Of a stretch of 64,000 nt of DNA, positions 32,615-42,925 are shown in pieces; positions within the stretch are counted from its first letter, which is position 1, and each line of letters opens with the position of its first letter. The notes beneath the pieces were generated by a model. That model did no database searches and was not told where the DNA came from. It worked only from the letters and a program-made list of their open reading frames with translations. Location: the NCBI GenBank assembly GCA_012839805.1, contig DUMU01000035.1, positions 169,296-233,295 of the forward strand. Direction: 5' to 3'. This stretch comes from Bacillota bacterium (lineage in GTDB: Bacteria > Bacillota > Limnochordia > Limnochordales > DUMU01). The position numbers were made by a program, and so were the translations under genes.

Positions 32615-32926
32615 TCCCGCCGTTTCTCCGTCACTATCGTAGTTTCGCCGGCACTTCTCGCCCGCCGTATCCCTTGACCGGAGCTCGTCGCTTACCCCAC
32701 TGCTTGACCGGCGCTCGCCGCCCGCGGGAGCGCCGGACCGGCGCCCGTTGGCTACCGTGGCTTACCACCCCTGTTTTCAAGTATAGCTCTTATGGTACTT
32801 TGGTTCAGGTACCGCTGGCTAAGAGGAGATGGGGGGCCGGCAGGCGAAATCCGAACCGCAAGGACGGCACGAGAGTGCGGCAGCTCAGGGGTTGCCGGAC
32901 CGATTCGCGGTTATTTGGGGGTGACC
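32615..32926. other. Intergenic region (312 bp) between divergent queG and the hydrolase
   Basis: Holds four degenerate 30-bp repeats (separate entry) and then an AT-richer stretch (32765-32815) that probably contains the promoter of the downstream gene. No clear coding sequence. Confidence 0.55.
32644..32763. repeat. Four degenerate 30-bp tandem repeats
   Basis: Units start at 32644, 32674, 32704 and 32734, exactly 30 bp apart. Shared core: TTNNCCGGCNCT followed by a C/G-rich tail; units 2 and 3 both begin TTGACCGG and unit 4 begins CGGACCGG. Identity between units is partial. They lie just upstream of the start region of queG and ~160 bp before the hydrolase start. Role unknown. Confidence 0.5.
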
Positions 32927-34273
32927 ATGCCCGTGGAGCGCATGCCCGCGGAGAGGGCCGCTTCGCTCATATCAGACATATCTGAGACCGTTACCCGCGC
33001 GGTGGAAGAGACACCGGTTACGGACGTCCACACCCACCTCTACCCGCCGGGCTTCGGTTCACTCTTACTCCGGGGGGTGGATGAACTTCTGACATACCAC
33101 TACCTCGTGGCCGAGGTCATGCGGGTGGTGGACCTTTCCTATGATCGATTCTGGGCTCTATCCAAGCGAGAGCAAGCCAATCTCATCTGGCAGGCACTTT
33201 TCCTGGAACGCTCTCCCGTGAGTGAAGCCTGCCGGGGCGTGGTGACGACCCTGGCCAGGCTCGTGCGTTCAGACCACCGCCAGGCGGCCGGCGACCCGGT
33301 CAGGACCGGCCCGGTGAGCCGGGATCTCGATTATTACCGCGCGGCCCTGGCGGGGTTGAGTGCCCAAGAGCACGTAGACCGGGTTTTCGCCCTGGCCAAC
33401 GTGCGCCGGGTCGTGATGACCAACGATCCCTTCGACCCGGTGGAACGGGAGTTCTGGTTGGCCGGGACCGATCGTGATCCCCGCTTCCTTGCCGCCCTGC
33501 GCCTCGACCCTCTCCTCGTCGCCTGGCCGGCCGCCGCTTCGCAACTGCTGGCCTGGGGTTATAAGGTAGAGACTTCCCTGGGCGGCCGAACCGTTTCTGA
33601 GGTGCGGCGTTTCCTCGAAGAGTGGATCGCCCGCCTCGACCCCGTCTACCTGGCGGTTTCCCTCGGGCCCGACTTCGTCTATCCGGGTGCAAGTACCGCC
33701 GAGCCGGCTGAGGAGGCCGTCATCCGGGCTCGGCTGATCGATGAGGTTGTCCTCCCCGTTGCCCGCGAGCACGGGCTTCCTTTCGCGCTGATGATCGGGG
33801 TCAAGCGACAGGTCAACCCGGCTTTACGCCTGGCCGGAGACGGGGTGGGCAGGGCGTGCGTGGAAGCCGTGGAGCATCTTTGCAAGGCCCATCCGGAGAA
33901 TAAGTTCATGGTGACCATGCTATCTCGGGAAAACCAGCACGAGTTGACAGTCGCCGCCCGCAAGTTCAGGAATCTCATGCCTTTCGGGTGCTGGTGGTTT
34001 CTGAATAACCCGAGCTTGATCACAGAGATTACCCGTTTCCGCTTGGAGCTGCTGGGAACTAGCTTCATTCCCCAGCACTCTGATGCCCGGGTGCTCGATC
34101 AGCTAATCTACAAGTGGGCCCACTCTCGAAGCTTGATCGCCCAGGCTTTGACTCGCCAATATGAGTTACTGGTGGAGTCGGGATGGGTACCCACCAGAGA
34201 AGAGATCGAGCGGGATGTCAAGGCACTGATGGGAGGAAACTTCTGGACTTTCCTTGGACGCGGGGAGCCCTGA
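32927..34273 (+). CDS. Amidohydrolase-superfamily protein, glucuronate isomerase-like
   Basis: A 448-residue TIM-barrel protein. The N-terminal metal-binding His pair is in TDVHTHLYPPG, and the body follows the pattern of proteins annotated as glucuronate isomerase-like: VDELLTYHYLVAEV, LSKREQANLIWQALF, RVVMTNDPFDPVE, FALMIGVKR, and FWLFNNP-like (CWWFLNNPSLI) near the end. Uronate isomerases interconvert aldo- and ketouronic acids, but family assignment here is by overall pattern and the reaction is not proven. ATG 32927 is chosen after GGGGGTG; the frame is open to 32792, and an ATG at 32942 is possible. The next gene follows in 52 nt. Confidence 0.7.
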   Translation: MPVERMPAERAASLISDISETVTRAVEETPVTDVHTHLYPPGFGSLLLRGVDELLTYHYLVAEVMRVVDLSYDRFWALSKREQANLIWQALFLERSPVSEACRGVVTTLARLVRSDHRQAAGDPVRTGPVSRDLDYYRAALAGLSAQEHVDRVFALANVRRVVMTNDPFDPVEREFWLAGTDRDPRFLAALRLDPLLVAWPAAASQLLAWGYKVETSLGGRTVSEVRRFLEEWIARLDPVYLAVSLGPDFVYPGASTAEPAEEAVIRARLIDEVVLPVAREHGLPFALMIGVKRQVNPALRLAGDGVGRACVEAVEHLCKAHPENKFMVTMLSRENQHELTVAARKFRNLMPFGCWWFLNNPSLITEITRFRLELLGTSFIPQHSDARVLDQLIYKWAHSRSLIAQALTRQYELLVESGWVPTREEIERDVKALMGGNFWTFLGRGEP

Positions 34274-34325
34274 TGGCTGCCAAACGCAGTAAAAAACGTA
34301 ATGACCGCGGGGAGGATCTTATGCT

Positions 34326-35786
34326 ATGCCCGACATAGCCCCGTTTCGAGGGATCCGATATGATGCCGAACGAGTTCCCATCGAGAAAGTGGTGACCCCA
34401 CCTTACGATGTCATTTCGCCGGCAGAACGCAGGCATTTCCATGCCGTTCACCCGATGAATGTGATCCGCTTGATACTTGGCGAAGAGTTCCCGGACGACA
34501 ACTCCACGAACAATCGCTACACCCGTGCCGGGAAATACTGGCGGGCCTGGCGGGAAGAGGGGATACTTCAAACGGAAAGCCGGCCGTGTTACTACGTTTA
34601 CCGGCAGCAGTTCACCGTGAACGGGAAACTTTTCACCCGGTGTGGTTTTCTCGCCCGCTTGCGCTTGGTACCTTTCGAGACCGGTATCGTTCAGGCTCAC
34701 GAGGAGACCCACAGTGCCCCCAAAGAGGAGTTGTTCGCGCTTTTGCGGGCTACCGCGGCCAACTTCAGCCCGGTCTGGGCTCTATATCACGATGGAGAGG
34801 GGCGGGCACGCCGCTGCCTGGAACAGACGATGGAGCGCGTCGCGCCTCTTTACCGGTTCGTGGACGAAGCCGGCGTCACCCAGGAGCTCTGGGCCTTGCC
34901 GGCGGGCACGGAGGCGGCGCTCGGGCTCGAACAGGTGCTGGCCGGCCAGCCGGTGGTGATAGCCGACGGGCACCACCGCTACGAGTCGCGCCTTCGCTAT
35001 CAGGCGGAACGGCGAGCGGCCGAGCTGGCCCGGCGTTCTGACCGCGCGGGCAGCCCGGAGGTCAATAGCGGCGCTGATCTGGAGAAAGCTGGTTGGAACT
35101 ATACTCTTACTTATTTCCTCGCCCTGGAAGATCCCGGGCTGGTGATCTTACCAACCCACCGCTTGGTGCACCTGCCTGCACTCAAAGGGGGCGATGCCAG
35201 GGCGGGGACCCGCTCGGGATCCATCTTGGAGCTGCTGGGACCGGTCACTTCGCCGTTCACGGTTACGAGCCTCCGGCCGGGAGCCGGCGGCGCAGTGGGT
35301 GCCGCCGTGGAGGCGGCGCTGGGGGCTTTGGAGGCCGCACCCGCCGGGCGGCCGGCCTTCGCCCTGGTCGGCAGCACCGGAGAGGCGTATCTTTTCGTCC
35401 TGAATGACGATGAAGCCATGCGCAGGGCCGCGCCCGAGCATGGCGACGTCTGGCGGCGCCTCGACGTGGCGGTGCTGCACCGGCTCTTCCTTGACCCGTT
35501 GCTCGCGGCTAGCGTGGGCGATGCCGGGCGTGATACTAGTGAGCAAGCCCAGGTGGTGGCGGGGAATATCGAGTACACTCAGCAGGTGGGACGAGTGAAA
35601 GAAGCCCTGGAGGCAGGGGGGAGCGGTGGTGGGGCGGACCTGGCCGTGCTCTTGCGGCCGACCAGGGCCTGGGAGGTAGCTGCCGTGGCCGGCAGGGGGG
35701 AGAAGATGCCGCCGAAATCCACTTTCTTCCATCCCAAGCTGCTAACAGGTCTGGTCATGGACGACCTGGAGATTCCCACCGGTTGA
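34326..35786 (+). CDS. DUF1015-family protein
   Basis: A 486-residue soluble protein of the DUF1015 family (COG4198). The N-terminal phrase APFRGIRYDAERV with VVTPPYDVISPAERR, and the central VIADGHHRYESRLRY, are the family's strongest marks. The function is not established; the conserved DGHHRYE looks like a catalytic or metal site. The ATG at 34326 has GGGGAGGA 9 nt upstream. It follows the glucuronate-isomerase-like gene closely on the same strand and is 159 nt before guaB's start, separated by guaB's own promoter. The middle third (residues ~300-350) is Ala/Gly-rich. Confidence 0.82.
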   Translation: MPDIAPFRGIRYDAERVPIEKVVTPPYDVISPAERRHFHAVHPMNVIRLILGEEFPDDNSTNNRYTRAGKYWRAWREEGILQTESRPCYYVYRQQFTVNGKLFTRCGFLARLRLVPFETGIVQAHEETHSAPKEELFALLRATAANFSPVWALYHDGEGRARRCLEQTMERVAPLYRFVDEAGVTQELWALPAGTEAALGLEQVLAGQPVVIADGHHRYESRLRYQAERRAAELARRSDRAGSPEVNSGADLEKAGWNYTLTYFLALEDPGLVILPTHRLVHLPALKGGDARAGTRSGSILELLGPVTSPFTVTSLRPGAGGAVGAAVEAALGALEAAPAGRPAFALVGSTGEAYLFVLNDDEAMRRAAPEHGDVWRRLDVAVLHRLFLDPLLAASVGDAGRDTSEQAQVVAGNIEYTQQVGRVKEALEAGGSGGGADLAVLLRPTRAWEVAAVAGRGEKMPPKSTFFHPKLLTGLVMDDLEIPTG

Positions 35787-37472
<1,686 letters not shown>

Positions 37473-37512
37473 CGATCACGGCCACGAGCCGTCTCCTTCA
37501 CCGTCGACGGGG

Positions 37513-38334
37513 GTGCCGCAGGCCGACCTTGCCTCGCCGGACTGGCGCCACATCCGCCACCTGGACATCTTCCTGACTCTCCTCTTCGGCCTGGTAGTGG
37601 TGCCCATCACGGCCGGATTCCTGGGCGGGCTTTTCATCCGGTTCCTTTATCCAGGCGCGGCCGCGACGAAGGCCATCGAGGCGAACCGGGGTCTGGTTTT
37701 GATCGCGGCCGGATTGATCCAGGAAGCTTTTCTCGTTCTCCTCGCGGTGCTGCTGGCGCGACGCCGGCTGGGTCGAGGGGATGACCGCCATGGCGACCTC
37801 CTCGCCGACTGGCTGGGTCTTGGCGAACCTCCTCGTTTCCGCTATCTCATCCTCGGCACCGGCCTTGGCTTTCTCTTGCTCTTGCTGGAAGCCCTGGGGT
37901 CCGGTCTGTCATACGGCATCTTGTTTGCACTCTACGGGGCCGAAAAAGCCCGGGTGCTGGTTGAGCAGAGCGGTGCTCCCGTTTGGGAGTGGCTCAGGTC
38001 AACCACCGGCCCCAACCAGCGCCTGGCCCTGGTAGTCCTGCTGGTTGTCCTCGGGCCCCTCGCGGAAGAGATCTGGTTTCGAGGTGTGGTCTATCCGGCC
38101 TGGCGGGCCCGCTGGGGGCGGTGGGTGGCCCTTCTGGTCGAAAGCGCGTTTTTCGGTCTCCTTCACCTCAACTGGGTGGCGTGGCCCGCTCTCTTTCTGG
38201 TCGGGTGCGCGCTCACCCTCGTATATGAGCATTACCGGTCGCTATGGCCGGCGGTTTTCGCCCATGCGTTCCTCAACGGGATGGTTGTTCTCGCGCTCCT
38301 TGCCCAGACCGGTTCATCGGGGCCTGCCGTCTAA
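37513..38334 (+). CDS. CPBP-family intramembrane metalloprotease
   Basis: A 273-residue membrane protein with about seven helices. The CPBP/Abi active-site motifs are present in the C-terminal half: EExxxR as AEEIWFRG, the lone His in FGLLHLN, and the HxxxN in FAHAFLNG. Family members (Rce1/CAAX-like) cut peptides in the membrane and act in bacteriocin immunity or signalling; substrate unknown. GTG start at 37513, 40 nt after guaB, without a strong SD. Co-transcription with guaB is likely. A hairpin (CCTCCGG/CCGGAGG) lies just after its stop. Confidence 0.85.
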   Translation: MPQADLASPDWRHIRHLDIFLTLLFGLVVVPITAGFLGGLFIRFLYPGAAATKAIEANRGLVLIAAGLIQEAFLVLLAVLLARRRLGRGDDRHGDLLADWLGLGEPPRFRYLILGTGLGFLLLLLEALGSGLSYGILFALYGAEKARVLVEQSGAPVWEWLRSTTGPNQRLALVVLLVVLGPLAEEIWFRGVVYPAWRARWGRWVALLVESAFFGLLHLNWVAWPALFLVGCALTLVYEHYRSLWPAVFAHAFLNGMVVLALLAQTGSSGPAV

Positions 38335-38336
38335 AA

Positions 38337-38354
38337 CCTCCTCCGGGCGCCGGA
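38337..38354 (+). terminator. Hairpin between the CPBP gene and folP
   Basis: CCTCCGG-GCG-CCGGAGG forms a 7-bp stem directly after the protease stop codon. There is no T-tract, so it may be a weak terminator or attenuator rather than a full stop. Confidence 0.35.
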
Positions 38355-38429
38355 GGCAGAGGTAAACGCAGGGAGGAAAGAACCAGAAGGCAGCAAAAGG
38401 TTGCGAGATCCGGAAAGGAGTCGGGGCGA

Positions 38430-39332
38430 TTGGAGAGCCTGTCGTTGGCGAGACCGGCCGTGCCACCGCCGGTCTGGAAACTGGGCAGAGGCGTGGAGCT
38501 GGTCCTGGATCACACGGTGGTAATGGGCATTCTCAACGTGACTCCGGACTCATTTTCCGACGGAGGGCGCTTTCTTGAACCGCGAGCGGCCATTGAGCAT
38601 GGCCTGGCCATGGCCGCGGCCGGGGCCGAGATCATCGATGTGGGCGGCGAGTCGACCCGGCCGGGTTCTCCCGGGGTTGATGAAAAGGAAGAGTTGCGGC
38701 GAGTGATCCCGGTCATCCAGGAGCTTGCCGGCCGGCTCCCGGCGGGTGTGTTTCTATCCATAGACACCCGCAAGGCCGAAGTAGCAAGGCAAGCGGTGGC
38801 CGCCGGCGCAGCCATCGTCAACGATGTAAGTGGCCTGCAATACGATCCCGCCATGATAGAATTCCTCCGATCGACGGAGGCCGGCGTGGTGGTAATGCAC
38901 ATGCGGGGGACCCCTGCCACCATGCAGCAGTTCACCCAGTACCATGACGTGGTGACGGAGGTGCGTGACTATCTGGCGGAGCGGGTTGCCTGGCTCGAGA
39001 AACAGGGCATTGCCCGCGAGCGAGTAGTCGTCGATCCCGGATTCGGTTTCAGCAAGAATCTTGCCCAAAACCTGGAACTGCTACGGCGCCTGCCGGTCCT
39101 CCGTAAGATAGGCCGGCCTTTGCTGGTAGGGACGTCTCGGAAATCCATGATCGGCCAGGTTCTGCAACTTCCGGTGAACGAACGGCTGGAAGGTACGGCC
39201 GCCACCGTCGTGCTCGCGATCGCCGGAGGGGCAGACATCGTCCGCGTGCACGACGTGCTGCCCATGGTACGGGTTTGCCGCATGACGGATGCGTTGGTAC
39301 GGGTCCCCGCGGAAGCTGCGAGTCAAGGGTGA
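38430..39332 (+). CDS. folP: Dihydropteroate synthase
   Basis: A 300-residue DHPS, which joins p-aminobenzoate to the pterin pyrophosphate in folate synthesis. The TIM-barrel signature MGILNVTPDSFSDGG is near residue 31, with DVGGESTRPG, SIDTRKAEVA, NDVSGLQYD and DPGFGFSKN further on, and VGTSRKSMIG and RVHDV at the end. TTG start at 38430 follows AAAGGAG by 9 nt; the frame is open from 38244. folK follows immediately. folB is not beside them, while folE lies 9 kb downstream on the other strand. Confidence 0.95.
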   Translation: MESLSLARPAVPPPVWKLGRGVELVLDHTVVMGILNVTPDSFSDGGRFLEPRAAIEHGLAMAAAGAEIIDVGGESTRPGSPGVDEKEELRRVIPVIQELAGRLPAGVFLSIDTRKAEVARQAVAAGAAIVNDVSGLQYDPAMIEFLRSTEAGVVVMHMRGTPATMQQFTQYHDVVTEVRDYLAERVAWLEKQGIARERVVVDPGFGFSKNLAQNLELLRRLPVLRKIGRPLLVGTSRKSMIGQVLQLPVNERLEGTAATVVLAIAGGADIVRVHDVLPMVRVCRMTDALVRVPAEAASQG

Positions 39333-39338
39333 GGCGCC

Positions 39339-39905
39339 GTGCCCGGAACCGTTTATTTCCTCAGCTTGGGATCAAACCTGGGGGATAGGCGAAACTACCT
39401 CCGGGAGGCCATCGAAAGGCTGCGGACGGTCGCGACGGTACCGGGGGAACTTCCCGGCATCGAGATCACGGGCATCGCCTCCCTTTATGAGACGACCCCC
39501 GTCGGTTATACGGACCAGCCACTATTCTTAAACACTGCCGTACAGGTTGAGACCGCCCTCGACCCCCCCGAGATGCTTGCAGCCTGCAAACGGGTCGAGC
39601 AGGAGCTGGGGCGCAACACGCCCTTTCGTTGGGGGCCGCGCGAGATTGACCTGGATCTGGTCTGGTGGGGAGATGGCCGGCCGTGGCGGGAGCGGAGGTG
39701 GGTGGCGCCTGGCCTGGTGATTCCCCACCCGCGGGCCACCGAGCGGCTCTTCGTCCTCGTTCCCCTGGCGGAACTGGCTCCCGGCCTTCCGGTCGCCGGG
39801 CGACCGGTAGAAGACTGGATCAAGCTCCTGGGGGTCGCGGAAACAGCCGAAACCGCCGGCCAGGCAGTCCGCAGGGTGTTCTCAGGCCCCGGCTGGGTGA
39901 GCTGA
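39339..39905 (+). CDS. folK: HPPK, 2-amino-4-hydroxy-6-hydroxymethyldihydropteridine diphosphokinase
   Basis: A 188-residue HPPK, which pyrophosphorylates the pterin used by FolP. The opening FLSLGSNLGDRRNYL, the Met/Pro loop LYETTPVGYTDQPLFLN, and the catalytic block RWGPREIDLDLVWWGD are typical. The C-terminal ~30 residues past the usual end are Ala/Glu-rich. GTG start at 39339 lies 6 nt after folP, so the two are translated together. Confidence 0.93.
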   Translation: MPGTVYFLSLGSNLGDRRNYLREAIERLRTVATVPGELPGIEITGIASLYETTPVGYTDQPLFLNTAVQVETALDPPEMLAACKRVEQELGRNTPFRWGPREIDLDLVWWGDGRPWRERRWVAPGLVIPHPRATERLFVLVPLAELAPGLPVAGRPVEDWIKLLGVAETAETAGQAVRRVFSGPGWVS

Positions 39906-39991
39906 AGCAGACTCCGGCAGAGGGGCCGGTGCCACTCCCCGTCCCCCGGTAACGCCGCGAGACGCCTCGCCCGGGCAGGGCTCATACACCG

Positions 39992-40312
39992 TCAGATGCG
40001 GTAGAAAGCCTCTACGTCGAGGGTGAAAACGATCGCCCCGCCAATTTCGACTTCGATGGGCGGGCTCAGATGGGAGATACCTTCGGCGGCGGCGGTGGGC
40101 AGAAGCAGGCGGCGGCGGACCGCGACCTTCCGGATGATCTGCATGACCTCTTCGACCCGGGAGTCATCGACCCCGATGAGCAGCGTGGTGTTACCCTGGC
40201 GCAAGAACCCGCCGGTGCTGGCCAGCTTGGTGGTGCCGACCCGGGCGGCGCCCAGCGCTTCGGTGAGCGCCGGCACGTCGTCGTCTTCCACGATGGCAAG
40301 CATCAGCTTCAT
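39992..40312 (-). CDS. darA: Cyclic-di-AMP receptor DarA-like (DUF970/YaaQ)
   Basis: A 106-residue PII-like signal-binding protein. The N-terminal MKLMLAIVEDDDVPALTEAL and the long T-loop segment GTTKLASTGGFLRQGNTTLLIG (read in parts TKLASTGGFL and NTTLLIGVDD) are the DarA/PstA hallmark; this family binds cyclic-di-AMP as a trimer. Its output partner is not known. In Bacillus it is near tmk and recA-linked genes; here it is next to tRNA-Leu. ATG 40312 follows GGGAGGCAGG. It converges with folK. Confidence 0.88.
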   Translation of the reverse strand: MKLMLAIVEDDDVPALTEALGAARVGTTKLASTGGFLRQGNTTLLIGVDDSRVEEVMQIIRKVAVRRRLLLPTAAAEGISHLSPPIEVEIGGAIVFTLDVEAFYRI

Positions 40313-40369
40313 GCCCCTGCCTCCCGCCGGCCTACGAAAAAGCACCGGCGCGAACCGGTGCACAAAAAC

Positions 40370-40456
40370 TGGTGCCGAAGGCGGGATTTGAACCCGCACG
40401 GGCGTAAGCCCACTACACCCTGAATGTAGCGCGTCTGCCAATTCCACCACTTCGGC
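40370..40456 (-). tRNA. tRNA-Leu(CAG)
   Basis: Class II tRNA of 87 nt with encoded CCA (40370-40372 on the plus strand). Acceptor stem GCCGAAG / CTTCGGC, anticodon stem CTACA / TGTAG around loop TTCAGGG giving anticodon CAG, a variable arm (GTGGGCTTACGCCC), and T arm GCGGGTTCAAATCCCGC. All stems pair well, so it should be functional. It lies just upstream of darA on the minus strand and shares a promoter direction with it. Confidence 0.95.
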
Positions 40457-40472
40457 ACCGTCTGACGCCGCT

Positions 40473-40501
40473 ATTTTACCACGGGTCCTGCCGGGCGGCA
40501 A
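40473..40501 (-). promoter_or_regulatory. Promoter of tRNA-Leu
   Basis: Minus-strand TTGCCG (40496-40501), 17 nt, TAAAAT (40473-40478), about 17 nt before the tRNA 5' end. Good spacing and position; may also serve darA. Confidence 0.65.
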
Positions 40502-40591
40502 GCCCCACCGGGATTCTTCGAAAAAAAGCCAGGCGATCCTGGGCAAAGGAAGGAAACCGCTGGGTAATTGCGAATCCACCCCATGAATTCG

Positions 40592-40620
40592 TTGACAAGG
40601 AGGGAGCATGTCGGTATACT
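40592..40620 (+). promoter_or_regulatory. Sigma-A promoter of codY
   Basis: TTGACA at 40592-40597, 17 nt spacer, TATACT at 40615-40620. The -35 is perfect and the -10 has five of six consensus bases. Leader to the codY start is about 80 nt and AT-rich; no CodY box close to consensus was seen by eye. Confidence 0.75.
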
Positions 40621-40710
40621 TGCAGGGAAATACTTTTTTGGTAATAGGAAATTCTCCTGGCAAATCTGACGATAGGGTTGGCAAGCCTGGGAGCGGAGCG
40701 GAGGTCGACG

Positions 40711-41517
40711 GTGGGGATGGTCGGAATGGATGAAAAGGTATTCCGTAAGCGGTGCGCACGCTTAATCCAGCTGGTACAGCGGGAGGGCATGGCGGTCGAT
40801 TTCGGTGACGTAGCTGCCTGCCTGGTCGAAGGCTCGGACAGGGCCAGCGTTTACGTGGTATCGCAACGGGGGCGGATCATGGGCTACGCCTCCTGGGCGG
40901 AGGGGCAGCCCCTGCCGTTCGAGAACGAATGGCTGGCGGAGCAGCACCTTTCCGACGAGATCAGCGAAGCCTTACTCAAAGTCGGCGCGGTCTCATCGGG
41001 ACCCGAGGCAGAGCGCCTGGTAGGGCATGCCTCGATGATCGTTCCCATCATCGGCGCCGGCCAGCGGGTCGGAAGCATTCTTTTCATCTATCACGGCGGA
41101 CGATCCTCTCCGGAGGACGAGCTTTTGGGCGAGGTGGCGGCGGCGATAGTGGGGATGGTCATTGCCAACGCCCAGGATCTGGAAGAGGAGGACGAGGCCG
41201 AAGAGCGGCAGCGGGCCCGGGCGGCCATTCGCAGCCTCTCCTATTCGGAACGGGTTGCCATGCAGCGTATTCTGGATCAGCTGAATGGGGACGAGGGAAT
41301 GCTGGTCGCGAGCCGGGTGGCGGATGAAGCCCGGATCACCCGGTCCGTGATCGTCAACGCGCTGCGCAAACTGAGCTCGGCCAACGTGATCGAAAGCCGT
41401 TCACTGGGAATGAAGGGTACTTACCTGCGAATCCTCAACCGCCGGATTCGCCAGGAGCTCGAACGCGAACGTTCTCCGTTTGCCAGGACGGCGGAAATGG
41501 CGCGACGGCGCGCCTGA
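40711..41517 (+). CDS. codY: GTP-sensing transcriptional pleiotropic regulator CodY
   Basis: A 268-residue CodY. The N-terminal GAF domain binds branched-chain amino acids (central VGHASMIVPIIGAGQRVGSI and ILFIYHGGR), and the C-terminal winged helix is close to the CodY consensus: VASRVADEARITRSVIVNAL then LRKLSSANVIESRSLGMKG. CodY also senses GTP and represses nutrient-uptake, amino-acid and motility genes when nutrients are rich. The GTG at 40711 has GGAGGT 5 nt upstream; ATG 40717 is an alternative. A strong intrinsic terminator follows. Single-gene transcript, not in the usual xerC-clpQY operon. Confidence 0.93.
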   Translation: MGMVGMDEKVFRKRCARLIQLVQREGMAVDFGDVAACLVEGSDRASVYVVSQRGRIMGYASWAEGQPLPFENEWLAEQHLSDEISEALLKVGAVSSGPEAERLVGHASMIVPIIGAGQRVGSILFIYHGGRSSPEDELLGEVAAAIVGMVIANAQDLEEEDEAEERQRARAAIRSLSYSERVAMQRILDQLNGDEGMLVASRVADEARITRSVIVNALRKLSSANVIESRSLGMKGTYLRILNRRIRQELERERSPFARTAEMARRRA

Positions 41518-41547
41518 CCTTGCCCGGCCGAAAAGCTGCAGTGCTGT

Positions 41548-41577
41548 CGGGGCGAAAGCCCCGGTTGTTTTGTTGTT
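41548..41577 (+). terminator. Intrinsic terminator after codY
   Basis: CGGGGC-GAAA-GCCCCG (6-bp stem, GNRA tetraloop) followed by a T-rich GTTGTTTTGTTGTT. Clear rho-independent terminator for codY, placed 30 nt after its stop. Confidence 0.85.
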
Positions 41578-41595
41578 CTATCGACGCCTTGCTTC

Positions 41596-42669
41596 CTACG
41601 CCAGGGGAAGCGGGAGCTGGCGAAAGGGTACGAGCCCGGCGAGGGAAAGACCCAGCAGGCGAAAGGGTCCCTGGGGGCGAGGCAATTCGGGTAAGAGTAA
41701 CGAAGCGACTCGGTAAAGATCCTCGGCCTCCCAAACCGGCTGGGGGAGGGTCCGGCTGCGGGTGCAGGTGGTGAAATCGGCGTAACGGGCTTTCAGGACC
41801 ACCGTTCGGCCGGCCTGAGCCTCTTCGCCCAGGCGACTTGCGACCATACGGGCAAGGTGCTTGAGTTCGGCCCGTACCCGGGCTTCCCCGGCGATGTCGT
41901 GTGCGAAGGTCAATTCGCGTCCCACTGATCTGGCCGGCAGCGGAGCCGCGACCGGACGCTCGTCGATGCCGCGGATCAGATCGAACACCTCTTCCCCCCA
42001 GACCCCCAGCAGCGCGCGCAGTTCAGCCCGGGAGAGCCGGCGTAGCTGGGCCACGCTGGTGATTCCTGCCTTGGCCAGCCGTTCCCGACTCTTAACTCCT
42101 ACTCCCCACAAGCGTTCTAGCGGCAGTCCCAGCAGGAGATTCTCCACCTCTTCGGGCCTGACCACGGTGAGCCCGTCGGGTTTATGCAGGTCAGAGGCAA
42201 TCTTGGCCAGGAACTTGTTGGGAGCAAGGCCAAGGGAGGCCGTGAGGGCGAGACGCTGCCGGATGGTGTCTTTGATCCGCCGCCCCAGTGCCTCCGCTTC
42301 GTCGTAACTTCGTACCAGTGGAGTAAGATCAAGGAATGCCTCGTCGATGGAGACCGGTTCTATGGCCGGGGTAAAAGAGGCGAGGAGACGGAAGAGCTCC
42401 TCCGATACCGCTGCGTAGCGCGGCATATCGACCGGAAGGAAGATGGCTTGCGGGCAGAGGCGCCGTGCCGTCGCCAGGGGCATGGCGGAACGTATTCCGA
42501 AACGCCTCGCCTCGTAGGAGGCAGTAGAGACTACTGCCCGGGGCTCCCCGGGACGCCCACCGATGACCAGCGGCTTCCCCTTAAGCTCGGGCCGGTCACG
42601 GGCTTCCACCGCGGCAAAGAAAGCATCCATGTCGACGTGGCCGATCAAGCGGGGCGGCCGGATCACCAT
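41596..42669 (-). CDS. dinB: DNA polymerase IV (Y-family)
   Basis: A 357-residue translesion polymerase. Catalytic acidic residues are in GHVDMDAFFAAVE (near the start) and VSIDEAFLDLT (about residue 106), with the fingers and little finger following (LGLAPNKFLAKIASDLHKPD, GVGVKSRERLAKAGI). It lacks the usual C-terminal beta-clamp motif in a clear QxxLF form; the end LVPFRQLPLPLA resembles the QLPLF-type clamp-binding peptide. Start ATG or GTG at 42669. It is convergent with codY, whose terminator lies between them. Confidence 0.92.
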   Translation of the reverse strand: MVIRPPRLIGHVDMDAFFAAVEARDRPELKGKPLVIGGRPGEPRAVVSTASYEARRFGIRSAMPLATARRLCPQAIFLPVDMPRYAAVSEELFRLLASFTPAIEPVSIDEAFLDLTPLVRSYDEAEALGRRIKDTIRQRLALTASLGLAPNKFLAKIASDLHKPDGLTVVRPEEVENLLLGLPLERLWGVGVKSRERLAKAGITSVAQLRRLSRAELRALLGVWGEEVFDLIRGIDERPVAAPLPARSVGRELTFAHDIAGEARVRAELKHLARMVASRLGEEAQAGRTVVLKARYADFTTCTRSRTLPQPVWEAEDLYRVASLLLPELPRPQGPFRLLGLSLAGLVPFRQLPLPLA

Positions 42670-42784
42670 CCTGCTCCGACTCCTCTCATTCCCTCCTCAT
42701 TCCCTCCCCACCGGGAGAATACCACGTCCGGCGCGGGAGACCCTATCTGGCGACCTCTAACCGGGGGCTCCCCTGGCCGGCCGG

Positions 42785-42819
42785 CCGGCTGGAACGAGCA
42801 GAGCCGGCCGGAACGAGCA
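42785..42819. repeat. Short direct repeat pair
   Basis: CCGGCTGGAACGAGCA (42785-42800) and CCGGCCGGAACGAGCA (42804-42819) differ by one base, 19 bp apart, within a run of GGCCGG palindromes (42770-42830). Position is the dinB upstream region. Role unknown. Confidence 0.45.
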
Positions 42820-42925
42820 AGACCGGCCGGTGATCGTCCGGGCGGGACGGGCCGGACCCCGCCCGAGCCCGGGGACCGCCGGGTCAGAGGGAAATCGACC
42901 CCTGAAGGGGAAAGGAGCAGCGAGA

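Noticed and set aside
38335-38429. Riboswitch in front of the folate genes
   Set aside because: The gap is short and holds only one GC hairpin; no tetrahydrofolate riboswitch pattern was seen.
40600-40710. CodY binding site autoregulating codY
   Set aside because: Only partial matches to the AATTTTC-W-GAAAATT box were seen in the leader, too weak to call.
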